NCBI RefSeq assembly: GCF_013409345.1
Contig: NZ_JACCBB010000001.1
Span: 558,001 to 622,000 of the forward strand
DNA length: 64,000 nt
Origin: Kineococcus aurantiacus
Lineage (GTDB): Bacteria; Actinomycetota; Actinomycetes; Actinomycetales; Kineococcaceae
Direction of reading: 5' to 3'
Below, piece after piece: positions 53,686-61,710 of the stretch (the stretch's first letter is position 1; every line of letters begins with the position of its first letter). The notes below the pieces were generated by a model. The model made no database searches, was not told the DNA's origin, and worked only from the letters and a program-made list of their open reading frames with translations. A program made the position numbers and the translations under genes.

Positions 53686-53718
53686 GAACGGGCGCCGCGG
53701 AGTCCGCGACGCCCGTTC
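53686..53718. terminator. Second hairpin in the convergent gap
   Basis: The arms GAACGGGCG (53686-53694) and CGCCCGTTC (53710-53718), with an inner CGCGG/CCGCG stem, form a nearly continuous 14-bp hairpin around AGT. Confidence 0.55.
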
Positions 53719-53721
53719 GAT

Positions 53722-53744
53722 CTCACCGTCCGGGAGACGGTGAG
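53722..53744 (-). terminator. Terminator hairpin after the DUF3040 gene
   Basis: Nine-base arms CTCACCGTC and GACGGTGAG enclose a 5-base loop, seven bases after the minus-strand DUF3040 stop. It is the third hairpin in 140 bases. Confidence 0.65.
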
Positions 53745-53751
53745 GAAGTGT

Positions 53752-54147
53752 TCACCACTGACCGCGGCGACGGTCCCACCGCTGCTCGAGGCGTTCCATG
53801 AATGACCCGGTGCGCCGCGACTTCCCGGGTCGCGGCGGGCGCGGAGCACCCGTGGGTGGCTGCCCGGTGGCTGCCCCCGATGCTCCCCGAGCCGGTGAGA
53901 AGGCCCAGATCGTGCCGGCGAGCATGACGATGAAACCGCCTGCCCCCAGCCAGACCTGGCTCGTGCTCACCCCGATGATGAGGAGCACGAGACCCACCAC
54001 GACGGCAGCGATGCCGATGACGAGGCGCCGCTTGGCGGCACGTCCGTGACGGGAACCCTTCATGGCGTTGGCGAACTTGGGATCGTCCGCGGACAGCGCA
54101 CGTTCCATCTGCTCGAGCAGACGCTGCTCATGTTCCGAGAGCGGCAC
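53752..54147 (-). CDS. DUF3040 small membrane protein
   Basis: A 131-residue protein. The N-terminus VPLSEHEQRLLEQMERALSADDPKFA is the DUF3040 signature, with two hydrophobic helices (about 40-58 and 62-80) and a basic C-terminal tail. The family is nearly confined to actinobacteria and commonly lies between dinB and the mraZ side of dcw clusters; function unknown. The GTG at 54147 is chosen because AGGAGG lies upstream; a longer form from 54234 adds a stretch unlike the family. Confidence 0.9.
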   Translation of the reverse strand: MPLSEHEQRLLEQMERALSADDPKFANAMKGSRHGRAAKRRLVIGIAAVVVGLVLLIIGVSTSQVWLGAGGFIVMLAGTIWAFSPARGASGAATGQPPTGAPRPPRPGKSRRTGSFMERLEQRWDRRRGQW

Positions 54148-54347
54148 CTGTACCTCCTGGCGTGCGCACGTTGTCGTCCAAGGATATGTCCCTGCGGCGG
54201 TGGGCGAAACTCGACTTACCACATCGTCCCCCACCGGCGGCCCTGCTGCCGGGCGGTTCGCGTGTCCCGTCCTCCCGCTGGGGCAACGAGGGAACCGTCC
54301 GTCCGGTTCCGCCGCAGGTCAGGGGCCTGCGCGGGGGTCCGGAGGGC

Positions 54348-55574
54348 TCACGGCCGGTGCAGCAGGGTGGCGGGTCTCACACTGCCCGCCCCGAAGCGGG
54401 CGCCCGCACGGTCCACGGCGCTGTCGGCCTCGCGCCAGCCGTGGGTCCGCTCGCCCAGGACGAGCTGGCGCGGGGAGGTCGCCGACTCGGCCAGCCCCTC
54501 CAGCCGGACCCCGACCAGGCGCAGCCGGGCGCGGTCCAGACCGAGCGCGTCGAACAGGTCGCGGGCCGTGGCGTGGATCTCCCGGGTGACGTCGGTGCGC
54601 TCGCGCAGCGTCCGGGACCGGGTGATGGTCGTGAAGTCGGCGAAGCGGACCTTCAGCACGACGGTCCGCCCGGCCACCCCCCGCGCCCGCGCCCGCGCCG
54701 CGGTCCGCTCGGCCAGGCGCAGGAGTTCGCGGTGCACCAGGCGGGGGTCGTCGACGTCGCGGGAGAAGGTCTCCTCCGAGCCGATGCTGCGTTCGGGCAC
54801 GACGGCGACGACGCGGCGCTCGTCCCGGCCCCACGCCAGGGCGTGCAGGTGCCGGCCGGTGGCTTCCCCCAACCCCCGCACCAGGGTGGCCACGGGGGTG
54901 TGCGCGACGTCGGCGACGGTGCGCAGGCCGAGCCGGGCCAGCGCCTCCTCGGTCCGCTCCCCCACCCCCCACAGCGCCCCGACCGGCAGGGAGTGCAGGA
55001 AGGGGACCGTCCGGGCGTGCGGGACGACGAGCAGACCGTCGGGCTTGGCCGCCCCGGAGGCCAGCTTGGCGACGAACTTCGTCGAGGCCACCCCCACCGA
55101 GCACGTGATGCCCTGCTCGTCGGCGACGCGGTCGCGCAGCACCTGCCCGATCCGGGCCGGGCTGCCCAGCCGGCGCACCGCCCCGGAGACGTCGAGGAAC
55201 GCCTCGTCGAGGCTGAGCGGCTCCACGACCGGGGTGACCGAGCGGAACACCTCCATGACCCCGGCCGAGACCCGCGCGTAGTCCTCGTGGTGGGGGGCCA
55301 GGACGGTCGCGGTCGGGCAGAGCCGGCGAGCGCGGGACATCGGCATGGCCGCGTGGACACCGAACCGGCGCGCCTCGTAGGTCGCCGACAGCACCACGCC
55401 GCGCTCACCCCCGCCGACGACGACTGGGGTGCCGACGAGGTCGGGCCGGCGCAGCAGCTCCACGGAGGCGTAGAACGCGTCCATGTCGACGTGCAGCACC
55501 GTGCAGCCGGTGTCGTCGTCGCCCAGGCCCCAGCCGCCGGGGACGTCGGGGCGCGGCACCTGACGGCGGCTCAC
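54348..55574 (-). CDS. dinB: DNA polymerase IV (Y-family, DinB)
   Basis: A 408-residue error-prone translesion polymerase. The catalytic motifs LHVDMDAFYASVE and PLSLDEAFLDVSG carry the metal-binding Asp/Glu residues; CSVGVASTKFVAKLAS and LWGVGERTEEALARLG (helix-hairpin-helix) follow, then the little-finger domain. No obvious beta-clamp motif ends the protein. The GTG at 55574 leaves a 22-residue leader before the palm. No LexA box is seen just upstream; it may be transcribed from the methyltransferase/dnaE2 side. Confidence 0.94.
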   Translation of the reverse strand: MSRRQVPRPDVPGGWGLGDDDTGCTVLHVDMDAFYASVELLRRPDLVGTPVVVGGGERGVVLSATYEARRFGVHAAMPMSRARRLCPTATVLAPHHEDYARVSAGVMEVFRSVTPVVEPLSLDEAFLDVSGAVRRLGSPARIGQVLRDRVADEQGITCSVGVASTKFVAKLASGAAKPDGLLVVPHARTVPFLHSLPVGALWGVGERTEEALARLGLRTVADVAHTPVATLVRGLGEATGRHLHALAWGRDERRVVAVVPERSIGSEETFSRDVDDPRLVHRELLRLAERTAARARARGVAGRTVVLKVRFADFTTITRSRTLRERTDVTREIHATARDLFDALGLDRARLRLVGVRLEGLAESATSPRQLVLGERTHGWREADSAVDRAGARFGAGSVRPATLLHRP

Positions 55575-55625
55575 CGGGGCCCCGCCCCGGCCGGCGCCCG
55601 ACCGGCCGCCCGGCCCGGCGCCGGG

Positions 55626-56369
55626 TCAGCGGGTGGCGTGCAGGTGCAGCTGACCGGCCAGGACCTGCAGCTCGGGCGAGGACGCGGCCAGGGACTCCAG
55701 CTGGAGCAGCAGCGCCACCTCGTCGTCGGACTCGGTGCTGGCCGGCGGCACGACGTCGCTGAAGGTGCGCGCCCCCTCGACCGCGGTGACGGTGAACCCG
55801 GCCTGCTCGGCCAGCGCCGTCGCGCTCGCCCGGTCGAACCGGCGGCGCAGCGGGTCGTTCGGGCTCCAGCGCCGCTCGTCCCCGGACAGGACGTGCAGGG
55901 CCTGGCCGAGCTGGCCGGCCAGGACGCGGGACAGCACGCTCGCGGGCCACTGGGCGACCAGCAGGCTGAGCCGCCCCCCGGCGCGCAGGGCGTCGTGGGC
56001 GGCGCGCAGGGCCGCGGCCGGGTCGTCGACGACCTCCAGGACGCCGTGGCACAGCAGGACGTCGGCGCTGCCGGGGCCGAGCAGGCCCGACAGCTCGGCC
56101 GCGTCCCCCTGGACGGACCGGACGCGGCCGGACAGGCCGGCCTCGACGGTGCGGCGCTCCAGCGCGGCGAGCGCGTCGGGCGAGGGGTCGACGACGACGA
56201 CGCGGTGCCCGAGCGCGGCGACCCGCACGGCCAGCCCACCGGTCCCGCCCCCGAGGTCGACGACGGTGAGCTCGGGGGCGTCCAGGTCGGCGCTCGCCCC
56301 GGCGAGCAGACGCTGGACCCCCTCCCAGAGGACCGTCGACGTGCGGGGGCGGCCCCGTTCCTTCGCCAC
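55626..56369 (-). CDS. SAM-dependent class I methyltransferase
   Basis: A 247-residue methyltransferase. The SAM loop VVDLGGGTGGLAVRVAALG and the acidic VVVVDPSPDALAAL are clear; LLCHGVLEVVDDPAAALRA and LRAGGRLSLLVAQW complete the fold. The C-terminal part is specific and its substrate unknown. The GTG at 56369 is preferred over 56420 because GGAGG lies five bases upstream and a TAGGGT box (56410-56415) falls between the two candidate starts, which would make the longer form untranslatable. It lies between dnaE2 and dinB. Confidence 0.85.
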   Translation of the reverse strand: MAKERGRPRTSTVLWEGVQRLLAGASADLDAPELTVVDLGGGTGGLAVRVAALGHRVVVVDPSPDALAALERRTVEAGLSGRVRSVQGDAAELSGLLGPGSADVLLCHGVLEVVDDPAAALRAAHDALRAGGRLSLLVAQWPASVLSRVLAGQLGQALHVLSGDERRWSPNDPLRRRFDRASATALAEQAGFTVTAVEGARTFSDVVPPASTESDDEVALLLQLESLAASSPELQVLAGQLHLHATR

Positions 56370-56409
56370 TCGTTCCTCCAGCCTCGTGCGGGTGGTGCTG
56401 TGCCTGCCC

Positions 56410-56415
56410 ACCCTA
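56410..56415 (-). promoter_or_regulatory. Candidate -10 box TAGGGT for the methyltransferase gene
   Basis: TAGGGT on the minus strand, about 40 bases before the GTG at 56369, fits TANNNT and supports the shorter start. Confidence 0.4.
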
Positions 56416-56451
56416 GACACCCGGTCACCGGGTGCTCACCGGCCATCCCGG

Positions 56452-59400
56452 TCACCGTCCCGCGCTGCCGGAGCTGGCGTGCCACAGCCTGCGGACGGGC
56501 TGGTCAGCGCGGGTCGCGGCGGCGCCGAGGGCGCGGGAGGTGCGGGGGTCCTGCCCCGCCGGCCTCAGGTCGGCGTACGGGGACTGGCGGAACCCGCTGG
56601 CGTGCACCAGGACCCGGTGGGCTCCCGGGCCGTCCCCGGACGGGTGGCCCGGCCCGAGGTGCGGGGGCCGGGCCACGACGGGGCGCGTGGACCGGCTCGC
56701 GGCGGCGCCCGCGGTCGCCGCGGGCGAGTACCCGGGGTCCGGGGCGGCGGCGAGCAGCTCGCGGACCGCACCGGTCCCCCCGCCGGTCCAGGCGTCCCAC
56801 AGCACGGGCAGCTCCCACGCCCCGGTCGCCCGCAGCGACACCCCCCTGGGGCCGGTGCGGCGCAGCACCCCGCGCACGAGGAGCAGCCAGGAGTGGAAGA
56901 CCGTCGCCGCGTACGGGCCCTGGGCGTCCTCGAAGAACGTGGCGTCGACGGGGCCGGTGGTGTCGTCGAGGGTGAGGAACACGACCCGCCGCCCCGACCG
57001 CACCGGTGGGGTCTGCGTGGCGACCTTCACCCCGGCGACGAGCAGCTCGGCCCGGCTGCGCCGGGAGCGCAGGTCCCGGGCGGGGGTCACCCCCAGCGCC
57101 CGCAGCAGCGGGACGTAGGGGTCGACGACGTGGGCGCTGACGTCGAGGCCGAGGACGTCCAGCTCGGCCCGGACGCGCTCGTCCCCGGTCATCTCCGGCA
57201 GGCCGCTGCGGGGGACCTCCTCGGAGGCGTCGCCGAGGTCGAGGGCGAGCTGGACCGTGCGGAGGCGGTCCCCGGCGGGGCGAGCGGCCTGCGACTGGGC
57301 GGCCGCGGCGGCGCGCACGTCGAACGGGCCGCGGGGGTGCCCGGCGGCCCGGCGAGCCGGCGGGGTGCCCGGGTCCGGCCGGTCCCACCGCTCGAGCTCG
57401 GCGACCTGCAGCAGCAGGTCGCGGCGGCTGGTCCTGCCCCGCCGCGGCGGCGCGTCGCCGGCCCGGCCGGTGGTGGGCGTGCCGTGCAGGCGGTCCAGCG
57501 CCCCGGCCAGGACGAGCCGTTCGGCGACGGGGCGGGAGGGCCTGGCCCGCCGCCACAGGTCGGCCAGCGACCGGTAGGGCTGCCCGGCCACGATGCGCGC
57601 CACCTCCTCCGCCGAGATCCCCTTGACGTCGGTCAGGGACAACCGGATCCCGAACCCTGTGCCGTCGGCCACGCCCGCCCCGAGCCCGTCGGGGTTGCGG
57701 CCCCCCGGACCGCCGGGCCAGGGGTCCTGGTCCTGCGCGGGGCGGTGCCCGGGAGGGCCGACCTCCTCGACGCGGTAGGTGTCGCCGGAGGCGTTGACGT
57801 CGAGGCCGAGGACGGTGACGCCGAGGTTGCGGGCGTCGTCGAGGATCAGCCGCTTGGGGTACATGCCCGGGTCGTGGGTGAGGACCCCGGCGAGGAAGGC
57901 GGCCGGGTGGTGCGCCTTCAACCACGCCGACTGGTAGGTGGGCAGGGCGAACGCCGCGGCGTGCGCCTTGCAGAAGCCGAACGACGCGAACGCCGTGAGG
58001 ACCTCCCAGACCCGGTCCACCGTGGCCGCCGGGTACCCGTGCTCGTGGGCCGCGCGCCGGAACTGCGGCTCCATCTCCGCCTGGCCGGCCCGGGTCCCGA
58101 GGTGGCGCCGGTACTCGTCGGACCGCGCGAGGTCGTGCCCGGTGGTGGCCCGGATGAGCTCGATGACCTGCTCGTGGAACACGACGACGCCGCCGGTGGG
58201 CCCGAGGACGTCCGCCAGGCGGTCGTCGAGGTGCTCCGGGGCGGTCCAGCTCTGCCGGGCGAGCAGGAACGGCGTCACCATGTCCGACTTCACCGGCCCG
58301 GGCCGGAACAGCGAGATGTCGACGACGATGTCGTCGAAGGTCTGCGGCCCGAACTTCCCGATGAGCTCGCGCTGCCCCGGGGACTCGATCTGGAAGCAGC
58401 CGAGGGTCCGGGTGGACCGGATGAGCTTGTAGGTGGCGGGATCGTCGAGCGGGACCTGCTCGCGGTCGTCGATGTCCACCGCGACACCCTCGACGCGGGC
58501 GACCTCCCGCACCGCGTACGCCATCGCGGACTGCATCCGGATGCCGAGGACGTCGAGCTTGAGCAGCCCCAGGTCCTCCACGTCATCCTTGTCGAACTGG
58601 CTCATGGGGAAGCCCTTCCAGCTGGCCTCCACCGGGGTCCGGTCCAGGAGCCCGGGGTTGGACAGCACCACGCCGCACGGGTGCAGGGCCACGTGCCGGG
58701 GCAGTCCGTCGAGCCGTTCGACGAGGTCGAAGAACACGTCGAGGCGTTCGTCGTCCAGGCCGCTGCGCCGCAGTTCGGGCAGCTCGGCGACGGCGGTGCG
58801 GGCGTCGCGGGCGCGCAGGTGCGGGAACGCGGTGGCGATGGCGTCGACCTCGACCGGGGGCAGCCCGAGGGCCGCGCCGACGTCGCGCACGGCGTGCCGG
58901 ACGCGGTAGCTGTCCACCATCGACACGCACGTGACCCGTTCCCCGCCGAACCGGTCGAGGATCGCCTCGTAGACGTCCTCGCGGCGCGCGGACTCGACGT
59001 CGAGGTCGATGTCGGGCAGCTGCGCGCGCAGGGGGTTGAGGAACCGCTCCATGAGCAGGCGGTGCCCGAGCGGCTCGACGTCGGAGATCCCCAGCAGGTG
59101 GTTGACGAGGCTGCCGGCGCCCGAGCCCCGGGCGGCGACCCTGACCCCCAGGGCCCGGGTGAGGTCGCAGACGTCGGCGACGGTGAGGAAGTAGCTGGCG
59201 AAACCGACCGCGCGGATGGTCGCGAGCTCGTCGTCGAGGCGGCGCAGGACCCGGGACCGCAGCTCCGCGCCGGCCGCCGGGTAGCGCCGGGTGACGCCGG
59301 CCTCGCAGCGCGCCCTCAGGACGGCGTCCCGGTCGGCCCCCACCGCGAGCCCGAGCGCGGCCGGGTCGGGCAGGTGGTGGGCCCCGATGCCGAGGTCGGT

Positions 59401-60387
59401 CGCCGGGTCCTGCACGGCGCGCGCGGCCAGGAGGTGGGTGGCGGCGAGGAGCTCGGCGGCCGCGGGCGGTTCACCGGCGGCGCGGGCGACGTCGGCGGCC
59501 GTGCGGACCGCGTCCTCGGTGGGCAGCAGGTGCCCCTGACCGCTGACCCGGTCGGTGTGCCTGACCCCCAGCGGCACCAGCCGGCGGACGGCGTCGAGCA
59601 GGTCGGCGGTCACCGCCCCTTCCGGACCGGCCGACCGCACGGCGGCGGTCAGGACCGCGGGGACCGCTGACCGGCGGGCGAAGGCCAGGACCCGGGCGGC
59701 GTGCTCGAGGCTGCCGGCGGTCCCCGGGGCGGAGTGGTGGCAGACGACCTCGAGGTGCAGGGAACCGGTCGGCAGGAGGTCGCGCCAGCGCCGCAGGACG
59801 GCGCTCGCGAGGTCCTCGCGGCGGGCCAGCAGCGCCCGGCCGAGTTCGGAACCGGGCCCGAGCAGGACGGCCAGCGCGGGCCGGCCGTCGGGTCGGTGCG
59901 CGTGCCCGGCGACGAGTTCGACGCTGCTCACCGGTTTCCCGCGCCGGCCACCGAGGTGGGTGGCGCTGACCAGCCGGCACAGCGCCGCCCAGCCGGCGCC
60001 CGCCCCGGCGTCGGCGGCGCCGAGGGCCAGGACGGTGACGCGGGGGAACCTCAGGTCGACGGCGGCCCCACCGCGGACCGGGGCCCGGGAAGTGCGGCGG
60101 ACCGCGACCGAGGGGTCGGCCCAGGCGGGCAGCCCCCGCACCAGCCCGGTCGGGGCGGTGGCCAGGTCGACGCCAAGGACGGGACGCAGGCCCGCCTGGC
60201 TGCAGGCACGGACGAACTTCACGGCGCCGTACAGCCCGTCCCGGTCGGTGAGGGCGAGGGTCGACAGGCCCAGCTCGGCGGCGCGGCCGACGAGGTCCGC
60301 GGGGGTGGAGGTGCCGTGGCGCAGGGAGTACCCGGAGGCGACGTGCAGGTGGGGGAACGGGGCCGCGGTGCGCGCGGTGGTGGCCAT
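56452..60387 (-). CDS. dnaE2: DNA polymerase III alpha-type, error-prone (DnaE2)
   Basis: A 1311-residue C-family polymerase, second in this window. The PHP domain keeps HLHVASGYS but reads LALTDRDGLYG where DnaE1 has TTDHG, so a metal-binding His is replaced by Arg and the nuclease site is probably dead. Catalytic aspartates are in LPDIDLDVESARRED, and FASFGFCKAHAAAFALPTYQSAWLKAHHPAAFLAGVL is DnaE2-like. An OB-fold and a long Ala/Pro tail follow. DnaE2 enzymes do translesion synthesis in SOS mutagenesis with ImuA'/ImuB, not seen beside it. The ATG at 60387 starts the PHP domain cleanly. Confidence 0.9.
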   Translation of the reverse strand: MATTARTAAPFPHLHVASGYSLRHGTSTPADLVGRAAELGLSTLALTDRDGLYGAVKFVRACSQAGLRPVLGVDLATAPTGLVRGLPAWADPSVAVRRTSRAPVRGGAAVDLRFPRVTVLALGAADAGAGAGWAALCRLVSATHLGGRRGKPVSSVELVAGHAHRPDGRPALAVLLGPGSELGRALLARREDLASAVLRRWRDLLPTGSLHLEVVCHHSAPGTAGSLEHAARVLAFARRSAVPAVLTAAVRSAGPEGAVTADLLDAVRRLVPLGVRHTDRVSGQGHLLPTEDAVRTAADVARAAGEPPAAAELLAATHLLAARAVQDPATDLGIGAHHLPDPAALGLAVGADRDAVLRARCEAGVTRRYPAAGAELRSRVLRRLDDELATIRAVGFASYFLTVADVCDLTRALGVRVAARGSGAGSLVNHLLGISDVEPLGHRLLMERFLNPLRAQLPDIDLDVESARREDVYEAILDRFGGERVTCVSMVDSYRVRHAVRDVGAALGLPPVEVDAIATAFPHLRARDARTAVAELPELRRSGLDDERLDVFFDLVERLDGLPRHVALHPCGVVLSNPGLLDRTPVEASWKGFPMSQFDKDDVEDLGLLKLDVLGIRMQSAMAYAVREVARVEGVAVDIDDREQVPLDDPATYKLIRSTRTLGCFQIESPGQRELIGKFGPQTFDDIVVDISLFRPGPVKSDMVTPFLLARQSWTAPEHLDDRLADVLGPTGGVVVFHEQVIELIRATTGHDLARSDEYRRHLGTRAGQAEMEPQFRRAAHEHGYPAATVDRVWEVLTAFASFGFCKAHAAAFALPTYQSAWLKAHHPAAFLAGVLTHDPGMYPKRLILDDARNLGVTVLGLDVNASGDTYRVEEVGPPGHRPAQDQDPWPGGPGGRNPDGLGAGVADGTGFGIRLSLTDVKGISAEEVARIVAGQPYRSLADLWRRARPSRPVAERLVLAGALDRLHGTPTTGRAGDAPPRRGRTSRRDLLLQVAELERWDRPDPGTPPARRAAGHPRGPFDVRAAAAAQSQAARPAGDRLRTVQLALDLGDASEEVPRSGLPEMTGDERVRAELDVLGLDVSAHVVDPYVPLLRALGVTPARDLRSRRSRAELLVAGVKVATQTPPVRSGRRVVFLTLDDTTGPVDATFFEDAQGPYAATVFHSWLLLVRGVLRRTGPRGVSLRATGAWELPVLWDAWTGGGTGAVRELLAAAPDPGYSPAATAGAAASRSTRPVVARPPHLGPGHPSGDGPGAHRVLVHASGFRQSPYADLRPAGQDPRTSRALGAAATRADQPVRRLWHASSGSAGR

Positions 60388-60476
60388 GGGTGGGACGTCC
60401 TTCGAACGTGCCCGTGGGGAAGGCCGGGGTGTTGCGGGTTCTTGTGGTCCTGGTGGCGGCGGGTGGCGCCGCGGCC

Positions 60477-60911
60477 TCAGCCGGCCAGCGGCTGGACGGC
60501 GCTGAGCCCCAGCACCGACTCCACGAGGCGGTGGAACCGTTCGGCGTCGGCGAGCAGGCCGTCGGCCGCGGCCTGGTCCACGGCGCCGACCCGGCCGGCC
60601 TCGACGGCGGCGCGCACCGGGGCGGTCGCCGCGAACCGGTCGGCCCACGCCTGCAGGGCGGGGTCGTAGGCGGGCAGCATCTCCCACACGCTGCGCGGGC
60701 CACCGCTGCGACGGCCGCGGGCGGGGCGGCCGTTGACGGCGACGAGCGCGGCCCCGGCCCGCAACGCGGCGAGGTGGGCGTGGACGTAGCGTTCGGCCAC
60801 GTCCTCGGTCCGCAGCGCGGCGAGCAGTTCGTCCTCGCACCGGGCCAGGAGGTCCAGGGCAGCCGTGGTCAGCGGACGGGGGACGCCAGCGGGGACGTCG
60901 AAGGTGGGCAT
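60477..60911 (-). CDS. SAV_6107-family HEPN-domain protein
   Basis: A 144-residue all-helical protein. Helices around RPLTTAALDLLARCEDELLAAL and YVHAHLAALRAGAALVAV match the SAV_6107 HEPN group of actinobacteria, often encoded next to dnaE2-type polymerases. I see no canonical RX4-6H ribonuclease motif (an RYVHAH sequence, R..H spacing 3, is present instead), so it may be a nucleotide- or protein-binding HEPN. The ATG at 60911 has GGAGGAGAG upstream. Between DUF6504 and dnaE2. Confidence 0.85.
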   Translation of the reverse strand: MPTFDVPAGVPRPLTTAALDLLARCEDELLAALRTEDVAERYVHAHLAALRAGAALVAVNGRPARGRRSGGPRSVWEMLPAYDPALQAWADRFAATAPVRAAVEAGRVGAVDQAAADGLLADAERFHRLVESVLGLSAVQPLAG

Positions 60912-60953
60912 CGATCTCTCCTCCGGTCGTGCGGTCGGTGTCGTCGGCCGGTC

Positions 60954-61349
60954 TCAGTCGCTGACGCGCAGCAGTTGCCAGTCCTCGGACGGTTCGGGAG
61001 AAGAAGTAGCACTGCCCTCCGACACGACCGCCGTACCCAGCGTCACGGGCCGGGCGAGGTCGTACACTCCGGCCCCCCCCATGCGGCCGACACTGGCCTC
61101 GACGCGGAAGACCTCCCGCTCGAGGTCGCCGATCTCGAGCACCGGGCGCCTCGGCCGCGGTCCCTCCCCGGCGCGGGGGGCGTTCCCGTGGACGGCGGCC
61201 ACCGCGTCGTGCTCCCACCAGGCGCTGCGCTCGCGCCACCGGGACAGGACCTCGCGCACCACGTAGAGCCTGCCGCGCCAGACGAACTGGGTCGGGGTGC
61301 CACCCGCCTCGGCGGACCGCACGTGCACCTCGTCGGAGAACCGTCGCAC
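60954..61349 (-). CDS. DUF6504 family protein
   Basis: A 131-residue soluble protein with a compact beta-rich first half: FSDEVHVR, TPTQFVWRGRLYVVREVLSRWRER and the aromatic WWEHD, then VLEIGDLEREVFRVEASVGR and YDLAR. This is the DUF6504 pattern; relatives are found with Y-family or DnaE2 polymerases. Its function is unknown. The GTG at 61349 has GGAGGG about nine bases upstream. It is the first gene of the block controlled by the LexA-type site, about 160 bases from the predicted transcription start. Confidence 0.82.
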   Translation of the reverse strand: MRRFSDEVHVRSAEAGGTPTQFVWRGRLYVVREVLSRWRERSAWWEHDAVAAVHGNAPRAGEGPRPRRPVLEIGDLEREVFRVEASVGRMGGAGVYDLARPVTLGTAVVSEGSATSSPEPSEDWQLLRVSD

Positions 61350-61493
61350 CGTCGTTCACCCTCCCCACTCGAGCCGGCGCCGCGGCAGGACGCGCGACGC
61401 GGCGAGCCGGGGGAAGCGGCCCGCGAGGACACGCCCGGGCGCGGCCCGCGGAGCTTCCCCTCTCCCCGGACCGCACCTCGGGCGGCCTCGTGT

Positions 61494-61509
61494 TCGAACA
61501 CCGGTTCGA
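61494..61509. promoter_or_regulatory. LexA (SOS) box
   Basis: TCGAACACCGGTTCGA is a perfect palindrome matching the Gram-positive/actinobacterial LexA consensus CGAAC-N4-GTTCG. A second, imperfect half-overlapping copy (CGAACACGTTTCG, 61507-61519) abuts it. It lies just downstream of a minus-strand TTGACG (61550-61545)/TAGCTT (61525-61520) promoter, placed to block it. Confidence 0.8.
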
Positions 61510-61519
61510 ACACGTTTCG

Positions 61520-61550
61520 AAGCTACACCACGGCCCTCAGGACCCGTCAA
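61520..61550 (-). promoter_or_regulatory. SOS-regulated promoter of the DUF6504-HEPN-dnaE2 operon
   Basis: TTGACG (61550-61545) and TAGCTT (61525-61520) on the minus strand are 19 bases apart, a little long. The LexA box begins 10 bases downstream of the -10. A GTG six bases after TAGCTT also fits the leaderless pattern, but the frame it opens runs out of register with DUF6504. Confidence 0.55.
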
Positions 61551-61562
61551 CGCCGAACCGGG

Positions 61563-61571
61563 TTGTCCACA
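61563..61571 (+). promoter_or_regulatory. DnaA box TTGTCCACA (copy 1)
   Basis: Exact match to the high-GC actinobacterial DnaA box. Same orientation as copy 2, with starts 88 bases apart. Confidence 0.6.
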
Positions 61572-61650
61572 CGACGCAGAGCGGCCACCAGGAGACACGG
61601 GGTGACCGGTCTGCGAGGGCCCGCCAGGGGTCACCCGAACGGCCGACGAG

Positions 61651-61659
61651 TTGTCCACA
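61651..61659 (+). promoter_or_regulatory. DnaA box TTGTCCACA (copy 2)
   Basis: Exact match, 52 bases before the GTG start of the DUF6318 lipoprotein gene. DnaA bound here could control that gene or, with copy 1, the SOS operon. Confidence 0.6.
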
Positions 61660-61710
61660 GCGGGGCCCCGGCGGCCTCCCCGCGAGCGCGCGGCGTGGGA
61701 CGGTGCCGCG

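Larger units (their letters stand above)
61350..61710. other. Divergent intergenic region with SOS and DnaA sites
   Basis: 361 bases between DUF6504 and the DUF6318 lipoprotein gene. It holds the LexA box, the SOS promoter and two DnaA boxes. An open frame from 61513 on the minus strand has no recognisable product and overlaps DUF6504 out of frame. Confidence 0.6.

Noticed and set aside
55735-59670. A 1311-residue plus-strand open frame opposite dnaE2 and the methyltransferase
   Set aside because: Antisense shadow with biased composition and no recognisable domain.
60388-61476. N-terminal extension of the DnaE2 frame up to 61476
   Set aside because: It runs through the HEPN and DUF6504 genes out of frame; the PHP domain starts right after the ATG at 60387.
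61043-61513. A GTG-start frame six bases after the TAGCTT box, fitting the leaderless rule
   Set aside because: Most of it overlaps DUF6504 in another frame and its product is low-complexity; kept only as a remark on the SOS promoter.
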